From an uncultured Oscillospiraceae bacterium (lineage in GTDB: Bacteria > Bacillota > Clostridia > Oscillospirales > Acutalibacteraceae), in the NCBI GenBank assembly GCA_902478605.1, contig CABSLQ010000011.1, positions 1 to 55,233 of the forward strand: a stretch of DNA of 55,233 nucleotides, given 5' to 3'. Each line of letters opens with the position of its first letter. Position 1 is the stretch's first letter. The translations under genes were made by a program, and so were the position numbers. The notes below the pieces were generated by a model that saw only the letters and a list, made by a program, of their open reading frames with translations, made no database searches and was not told the origin of the DNA. Below are positions 24,566-32,911 of the stretch, one piece after another.

Positions 24566-27439
24566 ATGAAACGGAAAATCCTCAGCATTTTGTCCGCAGC
24601 GGCATTGCTCTTGATGCTGTTGCCTGCCGGTCTTTTCAGTGTTTTGGCTGACGAGGCCGTCCCCGGCATGTACGAGGACTTTGAAAACCTGACCGCCGAG
24701 CAGGCAGGTGCGTTTTTTGTCAAGGATACCGGTGATTCGGTGATCACTTCCCTTTCCGCCGATCAGGGGGTAAACGGGAGCAAAGCACTGGATGTGCAGT
24801 TTGAGTTGAGTCAGGGCTGGGTGAAGCAGAAACATCCGCTCACCGAAGTACAGGGCGATGTGATGATGGTCACCTTTACCCTGTCGCATACAACGGAAAT
24901 AAAACTCGGCCTGCGCAACAGCGGAAAATGGATGGATCCCGCCTATTTCTTTGCCGGTGACAAGGACAATTACGAGACGCTGGAGGCAGGAACCTATACC
25001 CGGCTCCTGTCCCTTGAGGGGATCACGGATATTTCCGCGATGGAAATCGTCCTCGATATCGGCGGAGGTTCTGCATGGGGCGTAACGCACCACATCTATT
25101 TTGATGAATTCCGCTTCTGCGAAATCGAAAAGTACGTAGACGCCGAGTATATGACCAATGATCAGGCGCAGGATTTTGTTGTCGTGAAGAACGATGGCGG
25201 CGGTGCAGTGCTCACAAGCGGGATTGTGGACGGCCATCTGCAGTTTGGCTACACGGGATCCGGTGGATGGTTCAGCCTCGCTCTGGGGCCCACAGGTTTT
25301 CAGAAATTAGGCCTTGGCATGTTCCTGAAATTTGATCTTGCCGGTGCTTCCAATGAAGGGAGTAATGGCCTGCGGGTTGCCATTGCAGACGACACGGTGT
25401 GGAATCAGGAGTTTGTAAATGGCATAATGACGGCAGGAGCACACACATACTTTACCCTTTGGGATGATACCGCTCTCACCGCGAATGCTACATTGGATTT
25501 TCATTTTGATGACTGGAGAGCTGACAATACGGTCACTATTCTGGACTGCTACTATGTTATGCCTCTGAGCGACGACGGTACACCGGGAGATACCACCGAG
25601 CTGCAGGCGGCTCTGGATGAGTATCAGGCAATCTATGAGAATGGCAGCGCGGATTATACCGAGGATACCTTTGCCGCTTTCCAGGCGGCCTACGAATCGG
25701 CACAAGCCCTGGTGGACAGCGGTACGGCCACGGCAACACAGCTCCGGGAGGAACTGAAAAAGCTGGAATTCGCGTACAATTCTCTCCGGCCGCTAAGCTT
25801 TGTGTGGAGCAATCTGAAGGCGGCTCTCGACGCGGCAGATGCCTTCTTTGCGGACGACGCGGAATCAAAATATACCGCGCATTCCCTCGGCATGATTCAG
25901 GACGTTTACGATGATGCAGAGGCCATGTATGACGGCCAAACCGCGGATACCCAGCGGCAGATTGACGATATGGTCATTGCCCTGAACACGGCGGTTTCGA
26001 ACGCCTGCCCCATCCCCGATCTGGATGCGGAATATCCCGCGTTGGATGCGGATCGGCTGCTCGAGGATTTCGAGGAATACGAGGCCACCGGGGATATCGT
26101 CATGGGCGGCGGAACCACCGACGGCTGGCAGTTCGAGGGCAACAGCGCCTTCCGGACCCAGCTGGATAAGACTACCCCAATCAGCGGCGAAAAGAGCCTG
26201 AAGATCTCCTGGACCGGTCTGGGCGAGGATGTGTGGGGGGCACACCGCCTGTTCATGTATCACACCGGCGCCTTCCCCATGGGGAACCAGGCGATGACCT
26301 TCACCATCAAGGTGGACTTCGACTTCACCATGACGGTCGCCTTCTATGACATGACCGGCCAGCCCGTTCAGTACACCTATACCAAGGTGATCCAGGCGAG
26401 CGACGAGCCGCAGACGGTGACCCTGCCGTTCAACCAGTTCGTCAATACCAACACGAGCAACTACAATTACGGCAGCAACGTCCCGGCTGACCAGTGGGCG
26501 ACGTACATTAACCAGTGGCTGTGCTTCAAGATCCAGATTGACCGCCTCAGCGGCCTGCCGGAAAACGGCGAGATGTGGCTCGACTGCTTCAAGCTGACCA
26601 CCACCGAAGGCCCGCAGGAGCCGGCCCCCGCCCCGATCCTGCCGGATAATCCGGATAACCCCGGCGGCGGAGATCCGGAGGATCCCGAGGATCCCGGCGT
26701 GATCGTTCCCGACGATCCCCAGCCCGACGATTCCGACGGCTTCCATGTGCAGCAGGATTTTGAAGAGATGACGGCCGCCGATCTGACGGAGAATTTCACC
26801 TCCACCCCGGAAGGCGCTCTGACCCTTGATACAGCCGGCGCGCTCTTCGGTGACAACAGCCTCAAGATGACCTATGATCTTGCCGGCGCGGACAGCAGCA
26901 CTTCCTTTGCGACCGCCTTCCCCGGCCTGCGCGGCGACGGCCTGTATATGCAGGTGCTTTCCGCCAACGATGCGCTGATGACGGTGCGGCTCGACGACGG
27001 CAGCCTCTGGGTGGAATACAACATCGCGATCACCGGCTCGGAGGAGCCGCAGCTGGTCTTCGCCAACTGGGTGGATACCGTGGCCGGCAGAGGCACCTTT
27101 GATGAGCTGAATAAGGCGGCCGTCACCATGACGGTGACCCTGTCCTCCGAAGAAGCCGTATCCGGCGATATCTTCTTGGACAACATCGGGTACTTTGTAT
27201 ATGACGAGATGCTCGATACAAACGAAGAGGAGCCGCCGATAGTGGACCCGGACGATCCCACGGATCCCAGTGACCCGACAGATCCCGACGATCCGACCAA
27301 TCCCGGCGATCCCAGCGATCCCGGTGAACCTGTCATTCCCCCGACCGGCGAGGCGACCGCCGTAGCGACGGTGACGGCTCTGGGCCTGACGGCCGCAGCT
27401 GTGGCTGCGGTAACCTATCGCCGCCGGAAAACCAAATAG
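24566..27439 (+). CDS. large modular surface protein with sortase-like anchor
   Basis: A 957-residue exported protein. A signal peptide (about 1-29) precedes two jelly-roll-like modules (about 33-190 and 195-335). A helical FIVAR-type stretch (about 345-480) and a third jelly-roll (about 490-695) follow. A Pro/Asp/Gly linker leads to a fourth module (about 730-890) and a DPTDPSDPTDP-like linker. The end carries IPPTG (924-928), a hydrophobic segment and RRRKTK, the layout of a sortase substrate with Ile for Leu in LPxTG. The modules open with similar text (YEDFENLT, LEDFEEYEA, QQDFEEMTA). AGGAGGT lies about 9 bases before the ATG. The first half is poorer in GC than the second. Role inferred: glycan adhesion or display. 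Confidence 0.78.
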   Translation: MKRKILSILSAAALLLMLLPAGLFSVLADEAVPGMYEDFENLTAEQAGAFFVKDTGDSVITSLSADQGVNGSKALDVQFELSQGWVKQKHPLTEVQGDVMMVTFTLSHTTEIKLGLRNSGKWMDPAYFFAGDKDNYETLEAGTYTRLLSLEGITDISAMEIVLDIGGGSAWGVTHHIYFDEFRFCEIEKYVDAEYMTNDQAQDFVVVKNDGGGAVLTSGIVDGHLQFGYTGSGGWFSLALGPTGFQKLGLGMFLKFDLAGASNEGSNGLRVAIADDTVWNQEFVNGIMTAGAHTYFTLWDDTALTANATLDFHFDDWRADNTVTILDCYYVMPLSDDGTPGDTTELQAALDEYQAIYENGSADYTEDTFAAFQAAYESAQALVDSGTATATQLREELKKLEFAYNSLRPLSFVWSNLKAALDAADAFFADDAESKYTAHSLGMIQDVYDDAEAMYDGQTADTQRQIDDMVIALNTAVSNACPIPDLDAEYPALDADRLLEDFEEYEATGDIVMGGGTTDGWQFEGNSAFRTQLDKTTPISGEKSLKISWTGLGEDVWGAHRLFMYHTGAFPMGNQAMTFTIKVDFDFTMTVAFYDMTGQPVQYTYTKVIQASDEPQTVTLPFNQFVNTNTSNYNYGSNVPADQWATYINQWLCFKIQIDRLSGLPENGEMWLDCFKLTTTEGPQEPAPAPILPDNPDNPGGGDPEDPEDPGVIVPDDPQPDDSDGFHVQQDFEEMTAADLTENFTSTPEGALTLDTAGALFGDNSLKMTYDLAGADSSTSFATAFPGLRGDGLYMQVLSANDALMTVRLDDGSLWVEYNIAITGSEEPQLVFANWVDTVAGRGTFDELNKAAVTMTVTLSSEEAVSGDIFLDNIGYFVYDEMLDTNEEEPPIVDPDDPTDPSDPTDPDDPTNPGDPSDPGEPVIPPTGEATAVATVTALGLTAAAVAAVTYRRRKTK

Positions 27440-27458
27440 GATAACCAGGAGGAGTACC

Positions 27459-28601
27459 ATGCGTAAATTTGCAACCGTATTGGCCTGCGTTTTGGCGGCC
27501 ACCGCCCTGATGACGGCCGTTCCTCTGGGGGCTTCGGCGGCGTCGGGCACCGACATGCTGGAAACCTTTGAAAGCTATAAAGGCAGCACCGGGTTGTCTG
27601 GTATCTGGAAACCCACGCCGACAAATCCGGATGCCCTTTCCATCAATCTGGATACCCAAGAGTCCGCCCCCAGCCGGGGAGACGGCAAAAGCCAGGGGAA
27701 TTATCGTTCCCTGCGGGCAGACTTCGACTTGAGCAAAAACGACGGCTGGGCATATTTCCGCCAAAGCGGCTTTGAAGATTCCTACGCGCTGGATACGGCG
27801 GTCAAAGCGGACAACGACGTCTATTTTGTGTTCTGGGCCAAGGCGGACAAAAACATGACCGTGATGGCGGAGGTGGATGTCAAAGACGTTCCCTTCTATC
27901 AAAAGGTCAGCATCACCACCGAGTGGAAGGAATACCGGCTGAGTCTCCGCGATCTGGTGCCCGAGGACAAGATGGTCGATAAAAACGGCAACATGACCGG
28001 TATCTACGAGCGGCAGGCGCAGCAGGCGTGGAGCAGCGGCAACCAGGAACCCTTCCTGGTCGGCTTTAAATTCCAGATTTTAGCGGCGGACAACAGCAAC
28101 CAGAATATCGCCGGCAGTTTCTGGCTGGACAGCCTCTCCTTTGCGGGCGAGGGCATCACCGAGCGCGCGGGCGACGACTACGGTGACTTTGAGCGCGACA
28201 AGCTGGGCGATGTGCCGGATGGCTTTACGCCCCCGGCCACCACGACCTCCGCCACGACCACCACAACCCAACAGCCGGGGAACAGCACGACCACCAAGGC
28301 CCCCACGACCAGCAACAGAACCAGTTCCGCCGGCGGGACAACCACAACGCAGGCTACGGGTTCCACGGCCGACGGCACACAGACGGGGGAATCCACCTCC
28401 GGCACCGGGGAAGATACCATTCCCTCCAATACGGATAACCGCACCACTGGGTCGATCACCGAAGCGGGCGCCACGACGGCCCCCGCCGAGGAAGATTCGG
28501 GCGGCAGCCTGGTCTGGCTGATCGTTGTGATTGTGGTTGTGGTGGTCCTGGGCGGCGGCGGAGCCGCATTCTACTTCCTGTATTGGAAGAAAAAGCACTG
28601 A
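27459..28601 (+). CDS. membrane-anchored carbohydrate-binding-like protein with Thr-rich stalk
   Basis: A 380-residue protein with a signal peptide (about 1-27, ending GASA). One jelly-roll-like module (about 30-240) resembles the modules of the preceding protein (it opens LETFESYKG). A Thr/Ser/Pro-rich stalk (about 255-345) and a single membrane helix (about 347-372) ending WKKKH come next. No enzyme motif is visible. It begins 19 bases after the preceding gene with AGGAGGAG upstream, so the two are co-transcribed and probably function together at the surface. The stalk would hold the binding module away from the membrane. Confidence 0.72.
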   Translation: MRKFATVLACVLAATALMTAVPLGASAASGTDMLETFESYKGSTGLSGIWKPTPTNPDALSINLDTQESAPSRGDGKSQGNYRSLRADFDLSKNDGWAYFRQSGFEDSYALDTAVKADNDVYFVFWAKADKNMTVMAEVDVKDVPFYQKVSITTEWKEYRLSLRDLVPEDKMVDKNGNMTGIYERQAQQAWSSGNQEPFLVGFKFQILAADNSNQNIAGSFWLDSLSFAGEGITERAGDDYGDFERDKLGDVPDGFTPPATTTSATTTTTQQPGNSTTTKAPTTSNRTSSAGGTTTTQATGSTADGTQTGESTSGTGEDTIPSNTDNRTTGSITEAGATTAPAEEDSGGSLVWLIVVIVVVVVLGGGGAAFYFLYWKKKH

Positions 28602-28624
28602 CCGGCGTTCAGAGGAAGGGAGGC

Positions 28625-28648
28625 GCCGCCCGCCGGAAAACGGGCGGC
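28625..28648 (+). other. intercistronic stem-loop
   Basis: GCCGCCCG (28625-28632) pairs with CGGGCGGC (28641-28648) around an 8-base loop, extended by GGAGG/CCTCC outside a one-base bulge. There is no T-run; it may be a stability or processing element between the stalk protein and GH18 genes. Confidence 0.45.
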
Positions 28649-28689
28649 CCTCCGGAACGACTTTATGAAAAAGGAGTGCAGATTGTGCT

Positions 28690-30264
28690 ATGAAGAAAAA
28701 GATTCTTCTTACCGCCGTTTCGGTTGCAGCGGTTGGCTGCGTCGGTCTGGGCGTTCTGGCGGCTCCGGCCATTAAGGAATCGGTACAGAAATTGATCGGC
28801 GGCACCTCGATCGAGGATACGCTGAACCGCGAGGTCGACATGGGCGAGGATTTCTTTATCGCCAACACCCGGCCGGCCAGAACCACCGATCCCGACGCCG
28901 CCAAGGCGACGGACGGAGATGACGCCACCATGTGGACCGCCTCCGCCACGGAAGATGCCGTTTTGCAGATCGATCTGGACAAGACCCAGACCATCAACAA
29001 CATCATCCTCAAGGAAGACGGCAGCAATGTCCGTGACTACCGCATCGACGCGTGGAACGGCGAGGAATGGGTGCAGGTTTACAGCAATGACCTGATCGAG
29101 AGATACCATCTGGCCGTCATCGATCCCATCAAGACCAATGCGCTGCGCCTCGTCATTGAGGACTCGGAGAACAATGCTTCCATCAAGGAGGTCGTGGTGG
29201 AACATCAGCGGCCGATTGAGCTGGATAACCGGTTCATCAACATGGCGTATATGACCGGCAATTCCTATGTGCACGGCTGGGATCTGATCGAGCCGGAGAA
29301 GATGGATACCTTCACCGACCTGACCCTGATCGGCAACTGGTCCTTTGACAAGGACGGCAACTTTGTGGTCATTAAAGAGGTATATGGTCCCGGTGGCTTT
29401 GACCATGCCATGGACCCCGACTCGGACGAAGCAGTCGAGGAGATGGAAGAATGGATGGCCAATGTGGACAGCTACATGGGCGAAAACAACGTGAATATCT
29501 GGATGTCCCTGACCTGCCTGAAGGAGACCCAGAACGCGGACGGCACCCCAGCCAACGGTGTGGAAGGCGGGCATACCTCGGCTTTCACCGACGACGCCGT
29601 GCGGGAGCAGTTCGTCAACGACCTGATGGCGTATGTGCAGAAGTACGATTTCTATGGCGTGGATATCGACTGGGAGTATCCCGGCACCACGGAAGAGTGG
29701 AGGGCGTATGACCTGCTGGTACGGGATCTTTCCGCCGCCCTGCATGCAGACGGCCGGTATATCTCCACCGCCCAGTCCCGCAACACCGGGCTTTCCGCGG
29801 AGACCTTTGCCCGGTTCGACCGCATCAACATCATGGCCTATGACCTGTACAGCACGATGCAGAACCACTCCACCTTCAGCTGGTGTGCGGATGATATCCT
29901 GAAATATTTTATCAATGACCTGGGCATCGACCGCAGCAAGCTTATCCTCGGTATCCCGTGGTATGCGGTGGACAAGAATTCCATCACCAACCAGACCGAC
30001 TGGAAGGCGATTTACGGTATCCTGTCCGCCGACAACGAGGAAGGCGACATCACCATCGACGAGGGCATTAACACCACTCGCCAGTGGGGGTTCAACGGTC
30101 CCAACCTGATTCGCGACAAGGTGGTCTACGCGATCAAGAACCGCATCGGCGGTGTGTTTGTATGGCAGATTAAGAACGATTTCGAGTACGACCATGCGTA
30201 TTCCCTGGCCCGCATCATGAACGAGACCATTGAGGAATACACCTATGTAAAGACGGAAGGATAA
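28690..30264 (+). CDS. exported GH18 glycosidase with discoidin (F5/8C) domain
   Basis: A 524-residue protein with an N-terminal signal or anchor (about 4-26). An F5/8 type C (discoidin, CBM32-like) domain (about 55-190) contains ATDGDDATMWTAS and LQIDLDKTQTINNIIL. A GH18 barrel (about 195-515) follows. The signature reads YGVDIDWE (322-329). Asp325, Asp327 and catalytic Glu329 are kept, but the first Asp of D-x-x-D-x-D-x-E is Tyr322. Related strands are INIMAYDLYS and GVFVWQIKND. It should cut GlcNAc-containing glycans at the surface, or bind them if the change impairs catalysis. It closes the long locus; a terminator follows at 30273. Confidence 0.88.
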   Translation: MKKKILLTAVSVAAVGCVGLGVLAAPAIKESVQKLIGGTSIEDTLNREVDMGEDFFIANTRPARTTDPDAAKATDGDDATMWTASATEDAVLQIDLDKTQTINNIILKEDGSNVRDYRIDAWNGEEWVQVYSNDLIERYHLAVIDPIKTNALRLVIEDSENNASIKEVVVEHQRPIELDNRFINMAYMTGNSYVHGWDLIEPEKMDTFTDLTLIGNWSFDKDGNFVVIKEVYGPGGFDHAMDPDSDEAVEEMEEWMANVDSYMGENNVNIWMSLTCLKETQNADGTPANGVEGGHTSAFTDDAVREQFVNDLMAYVQKYDFYGVDIDWEYPGTTEEWRAYDLLVRDLSAALHADGRYISTAQSRNTGLSAETFARFDRINIMAYDLYSTMQNHSTFSWCADDILKYFINDLGIDRSKLILGIPWYAVDKNSITNQTDWKAIYGILSADNEEGDITIDEGINTTRQWGFNGPNLIRDKVVYAIKNRIGGVFVWQIKNDFEYDHAYSLARIMNETIEEYTYVKTEG

Positions 30265-30272
30265 CCTTTGAT

Positions 30273-30310
30273 AAAAAGGCGCTCGTCCGGGAGCGGACGG
30301 GCGCCTTTTT
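30273..30310 (+). terminator. terminator after the surface glycan locus
   Basis: AAAAAGGCGCTCGTCC pairs with GGACGGGCGCCTTTTT around GGGAGC. It follows the GH18 stop by 8 bases. The next gene starts 40 bases later with no clear promoter between, so some read-through into the GH2 gene is likely. Confidence 0.8.
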
Positions 30311-30349
30311 GACAAGGCGGGCCTCTCCGGGAAAGGCAGGGGTATTGAC

Positions 30350-32551
30350 ATGAAAACCAAGATAAATCTGAACCGCGATTGGCTGTATTATCCGGGTGAA
30401 TACGAGGCCTCCATTCGGGAAGAGGACATGCAGGCGGTTTGCCTTCCCCATGCAAACCGGGAGGTGCCGCTGACCTATTTTGACGAAAAGGCCTACCAGC
30501 ACGCCTCTTTCTATATGCGGCGCCTCCTAGCGGATGCAGACCAGGCGGCGGGGCGTTCCTTTCTCCATTTTGAAGGGGTTATGGCCTGTGCCGAGGTCTT
30601 TTTGAACGGGGAACGTCTCGGCGGCCACCGGGGCGGGTATACCCCCTTCACCCTGGAAGCCACCGGCAGGCTGCGGGAGGGGGAAAACCGCCTGCTGGTC
30701 TGCGTGGATTCCAGTGAACGGCCGGATGTGCCGCCCTTCGGGTATTCTATTGATTACCTGACCTTCGGCGGCCTGTACCGGGATGTGGAGCTGTTCACGG
30801 CCGACAATGCCTGTGTGTCGGATGTTTTTGCCCGGCCGCAGGTCGGTCCCGGCGTGCCGCATGCGCTGGAGGTGACGGTTACCCTGAACGCGCTGGCGCC
30901 TGAAAGCGGTACCCTGAAGGTGACGCTGGACGGGGATACGGCACAGCATACGGCCTCCCTGCCGGTCCGGCTGGAGGAGGGCGAACAGGAGGTGACCGTC
31001 CGGCTGGAAGGGCTGGAGGATATCCGGCTTTGGGATCTGGATACGCCGGTGCTGTACACGGTTTCGGCGGCATATGCGTCCGCCGTATCCCAGGATCGGG
31101 AGGAGGTCCGCGTCGGCTTCCGTCAGGCGGCATTCACCCCGCAGGGCTTTTTTCTCAACGGCCGTCTAGTCAAGATCCGCGGGCTGAACCGGCATCAGTC
31201 GTTTCCGTATGTGGGCTACGCCATGCCGGCGCGGGTGCAGAGAAAGGACGCCGACATCCTGAAAGAGGAGCTGGCGCTGAACCTGGTGCGCACCTCCCAT
31301 TATCCTCAATCGCGGGATTTTCTCGACCGCTGCGACGAAATCGGCCTGCTCGTTTTTGAGGAGATCCCTGGCTGGCAGCATGTGGGAGATAAGGAATGGC
31401 AGGATGTGGCGGTGGAGAACGTTGGGGAGATGATCCGGCGGGATCGGAACCATCCGTCCATCATTCTCTGGGGGGTGCGGATCAACGAATCGGGGGATTA
31501 CCACGATTTTTATCAGCGCACCAACGCCCTGGCCCATCGGCTGGATCCCACCCGCCAGACCGGCGGCGTGCGCTGCATCGAGCACAGCGAGCTGCTCGAG
31601 GACGTGTATACCATGAACGATTTCATCCACACGGGTACCAACGAGATGAAGCGGGAGCAGCGGCAGGTGACCGGTCTGGATCACGACGTGCCGTATATGA
31701 TCACCGAATTTTGCGGGCATATGTGCCCCACGAAGGCCTACGACCACGAGGAACGGGTGCTGGAGCAGGCGCTACGGCACCTGGGCATGCACGACGCCGT
31801 GGGACAGGACCCGTCCATCTCCGGGGCGATCGGCTGGTGCGCCTTCGACTATCAGACCCACAACAATTTCGGCTCCGGCGACCGGATCTGCTACCACGGT
31901 GTGATGGACATCTATCGCCTGCCCAAAATGGCGGCCCATTTTTACCGGAGCCAGAAGTCCCCGGATAAGGGAGCGGTTTTGGAGGCCGCCACCTACTGGT
32001 CGGTGGGAGACCGCAACGGCGGCGGCATTACCCCGCTGACGGTGTTCACCAACTGCGACTACATCGAGGTTGCGATCAACGGCACGGAACTCGGCCGGTT
32101 CACGCCCGACCGGGAACGGTATCCGGGGTTGGAGTATCCGCCTTGTGTGATCGACAACTTCAACGTATGCTGGGGTGAAGCGTGGGGCAGCGGCCTGTTC
32201 CGCGGCTATGTGGACGGCAAGCTGGTCATCGAACGGGAATACGCCCACGATCCGGTACCCACCCGGCTGGAAGTGCGGGCTGACGACGAGTCGATTCACG
32301 CCGACGGCGGCGACGCCACCCGCGTGGTCGTGCGCGCGCTGGATCAGAAGGGGAATATCCTGCCCTTCTTTTTCAGCCCGCTTTCGATTAAGGCGGAAGG
32401 ACCGGGAAAGGTGGTGGGGGATACGTTGGTTTCCACCACGGCCGGGGTTTACGCTTTCTGGGTGCGCAGCAGCGGCGGGACCGGCGAAATCCGGGTGACG
32501 GTGGATAATCCCCGGCTGGGCGCCCATACTTTGACTATCCAGGCACGGTGA
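30350..32551 (+). CDS. glycoside hydrolase family 2 enzyme
   Basis: A 733-residue GH2 enzyme without a signal peptide. The order is sugar-binding jelly-roll (about 1-165), immunoglobulin-like domain (about 170-270), TIM barrel (about 270-560) and C-terminal beta domains (about 600-733, DUF4982-like). The acid/base is Glu380 in RINESG and the nucleophile is Glu453 in MITEFCG. GH2 members are beta-galactosidases, beta-glucuronidases, beta-mannosidases and others, and the exact sugar cannot be fixed from sequence alone. GGCAGGGG lies about 8 bases before the ATG. It stands between the surface locus and the LacI-led operon and should digest imported oligosaccharides. Confidence 0.9.
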   Translation: MKTKINLNRDWLYYPGEYEASIREEDMQAVCLPHANREVPLTYFDEKAYQHASFYMRRLLADADQAAGRSFLHFEGVMACAEVFLNGERLGGHRGGYTPFTLEATGRLREGENRLLVCVDSSERPDVPPFGYSIDYLTFGGLYRDVELFTADNACVSDVFARPQVGPGVPHALEVTVTLNALAPESGTLKVTLDGDTAQHTASLPVRLEEGEQEVTVRLEGLEDIRLWDLDTPVLYTVSAAYASAVSQDREEVRVGFRQAAFTPQGFFLNGRLVKIRGLNRHQSFPYVGYAMPARVQRKDADILKEELALNLVRTSHYPQSRDFLDRCDEIGLLVFEEIPGWQHVGDKEWQDVAVENVGEMIRRDRNHPSIILWGVRINESGDYHDFYQRTNALAHRLDPTRQTGGVRCIEHSELLEDVYTMNDFIHTGTNEMKREQRQVTGLDHDVPYMITEFCGHMCPTKAYDHEERVLEQALRHLGMHDAVGQDPSISGAIGWCAFDYQTHNNFGSGDRICYHGVMDIYRLPKMAAHFYRSQKSPDKGAVLEAATYWSVGDRNGGGITPLTVFTNCDYIEVAINGTELGRFTPDRERYPGLEYPPCVIDNFNVCWGEAWGSGLFRGYVDGKLVIEREYAHDPVPTRLEVRADDESIHADGGDATRVVVRALDQKGNILPFFFSPLSIKAEGPGKVVGDTLVSTTAGVYAFWVRSSGGTGEIRVTVDNPRLGAHTLTIQAR

Positions 32552-32911
32552 CGATCCCCGTTTTGTCGGCGGGCCGCTTTCGGCCTGCGTTCGCACGCTG
32601 ACGGATTTCTCTGAACCGAATGCGTCAGGCGGCTGAAAGATTTGCAAAATCTTTACAGTTTGCTCAAGATTTCTTGTTTACAAACGCATCGGTGCAGAGT
32701 ATCCTAAAAAGAAAAGAAAACGCAGCCCCCCTCCGGAAGCGTCGGCCTTCTAGCAAGGCGCACGTTCTGCCGAAGCCAATGGAGAGCGCAGAAACCTGCG
32801 CAAGGCCGCCTGTACGCGCGGAGGGACTGCCGCCGGATCCCGGCGTTTTCAAAGGAAAGCGTCCCGGCTCCGGCGGCGGGCGACTACGGGCATGACTGGC
32901 GGGAGGACATC
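32552..32911 (+). promoter_or_regulatory. control region and leader of the LacI-sulfatase operon
   Basis: A 360-base gene-free stretch. A promoter reads TTTACA (32677-32682), 17 bases and TATCCT (32700-32705). Upstream lies a palindrome AGATTT-GCA-AAATCT (32638-32652), a possible operator. The implied leader of about 200 bases is GC-rich and folds locally, for example GCGCAG-AAAC-CTGCGC at 32786-32801. No known riboswitch was recognised. Confidence 0.5.

Noticed and set aside
32630..32911. A riboswitch in the LacI-type leader
   Set aside because: Stems are present but no known aptamer pattern was recognised and no terminator precedes the gene.
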